Of a stretch of 64,000 bases of DNA, positions 1 to 64,000 are shown piece by piece. This stretch comes from Perca fluviatilis (lineage: Eukaryota; Chordata; Actinopteri; Perciformes; Percidae): positions 20,747,749-20,811,748 of the forward strand of contig NC_053129.1 of the NCBI RefSeq assembly GCF_010015445.1, written 5' to 3'. A model generated the notes under the pieces. The model was not told the DNA's origin and searched no databases. It worked only from the letters and a program-made list of their open reading frames with translations. Numbering within the stretch: the first letter of the stretch is position 1; each line of letters opens with the position of its first letter. The translations under genes and the position numbers were made by a program.

Positions 1-559
1 TCTTTTAGCTCATAGCTTTAGCAGCAGACTGTTGGACGTCCCGCTGTTGGAAACCTACAGTGAAATACAGATACGCTACACTGTTTAGCAGTCAGCATTT
101 TAGCCGTGTTTAATCCAGTTACTACTGTGGCTAACGGTAGGCTAACGTTACCTGCTGTGTAACGTGTTACTAGTGTTTACTAGCGTGACATGCAGTGATG
201 TTTATGTTGCCTCTAACGTGGGTTTCGGAGCATCAGAGCGCAACGCAGACATGTAAGTGGCAGTGTAATGAGCCACAGAAATCCGCGTAGCTATTTTGTC
301 TGGTAGATACCAGGCACCACATGCGCCGTTCGCGTGAACAGAAAATTGCGTTGCCTGTATCTTTCACGGCAAACATGCATGTAATGTGGAAGCGGTCGCC
401 AACAGCTGAAATGGCATACTCCTTCACAGTATCCTTCAATAAAGGAGGAATGTAGCACAATATGGATGTATTAGTAGGAATGTAGCACAATATGGATGTA
501 AAAGCAGTTATAATTATATAATTATGTGACAATAAAATTTTGTTTTGGCTAAAATCAAC

Positions 560-646
560 AAATAATCGTGATAATTAATCGTGATCTCAATATTGATCAA
601 AATAATCGTGATTATCATTTTGGCCATAATCGTGCAGCCCTAATAC
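560..646. mobile_element. terminal fragment of a hAT-like MITE
   Basis: Reiterated AATCGTGAT motifs end in GTGCAGCCCTA. The same type of end (CACAGCCCTA) closes the elements at 3932-4469 and about 20187. No opposite end was found, so this copy is truncated. Confidence 0.5.
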
Positions 647-724
647 ACACACAAAGCAGACATCTGTGTGATGTACTGCAGGTGGTGCCTCATGAAGAGA
701 CGCACGCAAGCACGCACACACAAA

Positions 725-728
<4 letters not shown>

Positions 729-766
<38 letters not shown>

Positions 767-770
767 CACA
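729..770. repeat. (CA)n microsatellite
   Basis: About 20 CA units with one CG interruption; produces spurious Thr/His and Val/Cys ORFs. Confidence 0.95.
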
Positions 771-1729
771 ATGTGATAGTGTCTGTCTTTTGGGATGAAG
801 AATGTGGGGTACAAACAAAACAATAAAAGTCAATTTAGTGGAATAGACAAACCTTAATTACTAAGAAAGACAATATAAGACGATTGAAGTTGTTAAGACT
901 TTGCTACAAAGTCACTATAAGAAATCCCATCTCCATTGATTAAACAAGTGCAGCCCCTTATCTTAGATCAGCTTTTTATCTGTTTATACAATGAGACGAG
1001 GCCTTGATATCCGTAGCAAAGATCACAGGCAACAAGCCTATCAGAATGCGCTCTGAAGTCTTGCCACACCCCTACACAGACCTTTGGGTCGGTTTAATTA
1101 TTTACACAGTAGGGTTTTAGTTTGAAGTGAAAAGTGCTGACTTAACCAAGACTTCCCTGCAGCATCCGACAGATAAAGAGAGGGAATGCTGAATGAGTCA
1201 GTGCATATTTCATTCTCTGATGCTCGGTTAGATATTGGTATTACCATCAGCTCAGCGGTAATACCAATATTACCACTGAGTGGTGTTTCTATAGATCACT
1301 TAATCTCAAAACGGGCCAAATAAATCCTTACATTTGGTTTTAAGACAACCAGACAGGCTTGCTGTGAATGTTTAAGTGCTTTTTGGTACAGAATGTGCTG
1401 AATCAGACACCATGTGGAGCTGGTTAAAAGGGAGTCTACAAGGACATTCGGGTGACCTATGGGTCTAACACACAGGACATGTATTCATAAAGTATGTACA
1501 GTAGCACTTTTTTCACCCTACTATACTACTATAGTGCCTTGAAAAATCACACAGTGGAACGAATAAAGGAGTGTCCATGGCATGCTAACTACTTCCTGGT
1601 AACAATCCCACAATACAATTAGTTGCATTTTATAGATGTGTAAATTACAGTTGTGCAACACTACACCTGTCAGTAATGACACTGTGTCTATTATATAGGG
1701 GAGTATGTTTTTATGGAGTGTAAACGTGC

Positions 1730-63698
<61,969 letters not shown>

Positions 63699-64000
63699 CT
63701 GCAAGGGAAAAAGCACTTTAATTGATTCACAAAGATGGGTTGATTTGTTAATGTATTAACAAACGAGAGTAAAATAAGTAAAGGTAAATCAAGAAGTAAC
63801 ACAGTAGAACAGTTGTTGCATATAGCCACATAACTTTTCCCAATGTGTCTCCACAGAGCAAAAGTTTGGCTGAGGTTGTTGTCAGTAAGGAATCAAGACA
63901 GAAAACATTGCCTGTATTCCCTTCAACAAAACTGACGTGTGAGAGTAAGGTCCTCTTTGTGTATGTTTACTGAGTTTGAAAGGTGTTGCTTGTGATTGAG
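63699..64000 (-). other. utrn intron 46 (partial)
   Basis: No exon is recognised up to the right edge; the preceding exon lies outside the window. Confidence 0.75.

Larger units (their letters stand above)
1..1729 (-). other. utrn intron after exon 58 (partial)
   Basis: No exon is recognisable. It contains the right end of a MITE (about 560-645, repeated AATCGTGAT motifs ending GTGCAGCCCTA), a (CA)n tract (729-770) and a hairpin with 14-bp arms (1232-1245 and 1257-1270). Confidence 0.7.

Overview
The window is animal genomic DNA, almost certainly from a ray-finned (teleost, percomorph-like) fish. The coding signal is split into short exons with GT/AG borders. The rest is AT-rich intron with long (AC)n/(GT)n microsatellites, small DNA transposons with terminal inverted repeats, a tRNA-derived SINE and a DIRS-type retrotransposon of the kind common in fish. 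There is no prokaryotic organisation, no CRISPR array and no tRNA or rRNA gene.

One gene explains all firmly supported coding sequence: a utrophin gene (utrn) on the minus strand, running from the right edge to the left edge. I resolve twelve consecutive internal exons (1,873 coding nt, about 624 codons), all phase-compatible. Eight of the twelve lengths are identical to those I recall for dystrophin exons 47-58 (150, 102, 118, 155, 190, 173, 157 and 150-class exons; see entries), so I number them by dystrophin equivalent. They encode the distal part of the spectrin-repeat rod, including a hinge-3-like proline-rich linker. The actin-binding N-terminus lies beyond 64000. The WW/EF-hand/ZZ C-terminus lies to the left of position 1. 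Short motifs such as QMPIGGDVP and FLADQPIE fit utrophin better than dystrophin.

Layout on the sense (minus) strand: exons 47-55 are packed into 4 kb (63698-59699). Then comes a 46.8 kb intron 55 (59698-12896), followed by exon 56, a 1.55 kb intron, exon 57, a 9.2 kb intron, and exon 58, whose donor appears to be GC rather than GT. In dystrophin and mammalian utrophin the intron at this place holds the promoter and first exon of the short isoforms Dp116 and G-utrophin (Up113). A matching candidate first exon (14950-15000, 17 codons, phase 0, strong donor) sits 2 kb upstream of exon 56. Two further unexplained coding-like segments on the same strand (56252-56347 and 55059-55205) are also phase 0 and of unknown identity.

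The large intron also carries most of the mobile DNA: a deletion derivative of a DIRS-like tyrosine-recombinase retrotransposon (43551-45255), a nested pair of TIR elements (46804-48138 containing 47092-47935), a hAT-type MITE with perfect 8-bp target duplications inside an older repeat (38001-38335), several other interspersed repeats, and more than a dozen long dinucleotide tracts. No new multi-gene system is evident. The most interesting items are the alternative-first-exon candidates, the GC donor, a (TG)n tract directly behind the exon 55 donor, and the nested transposons.
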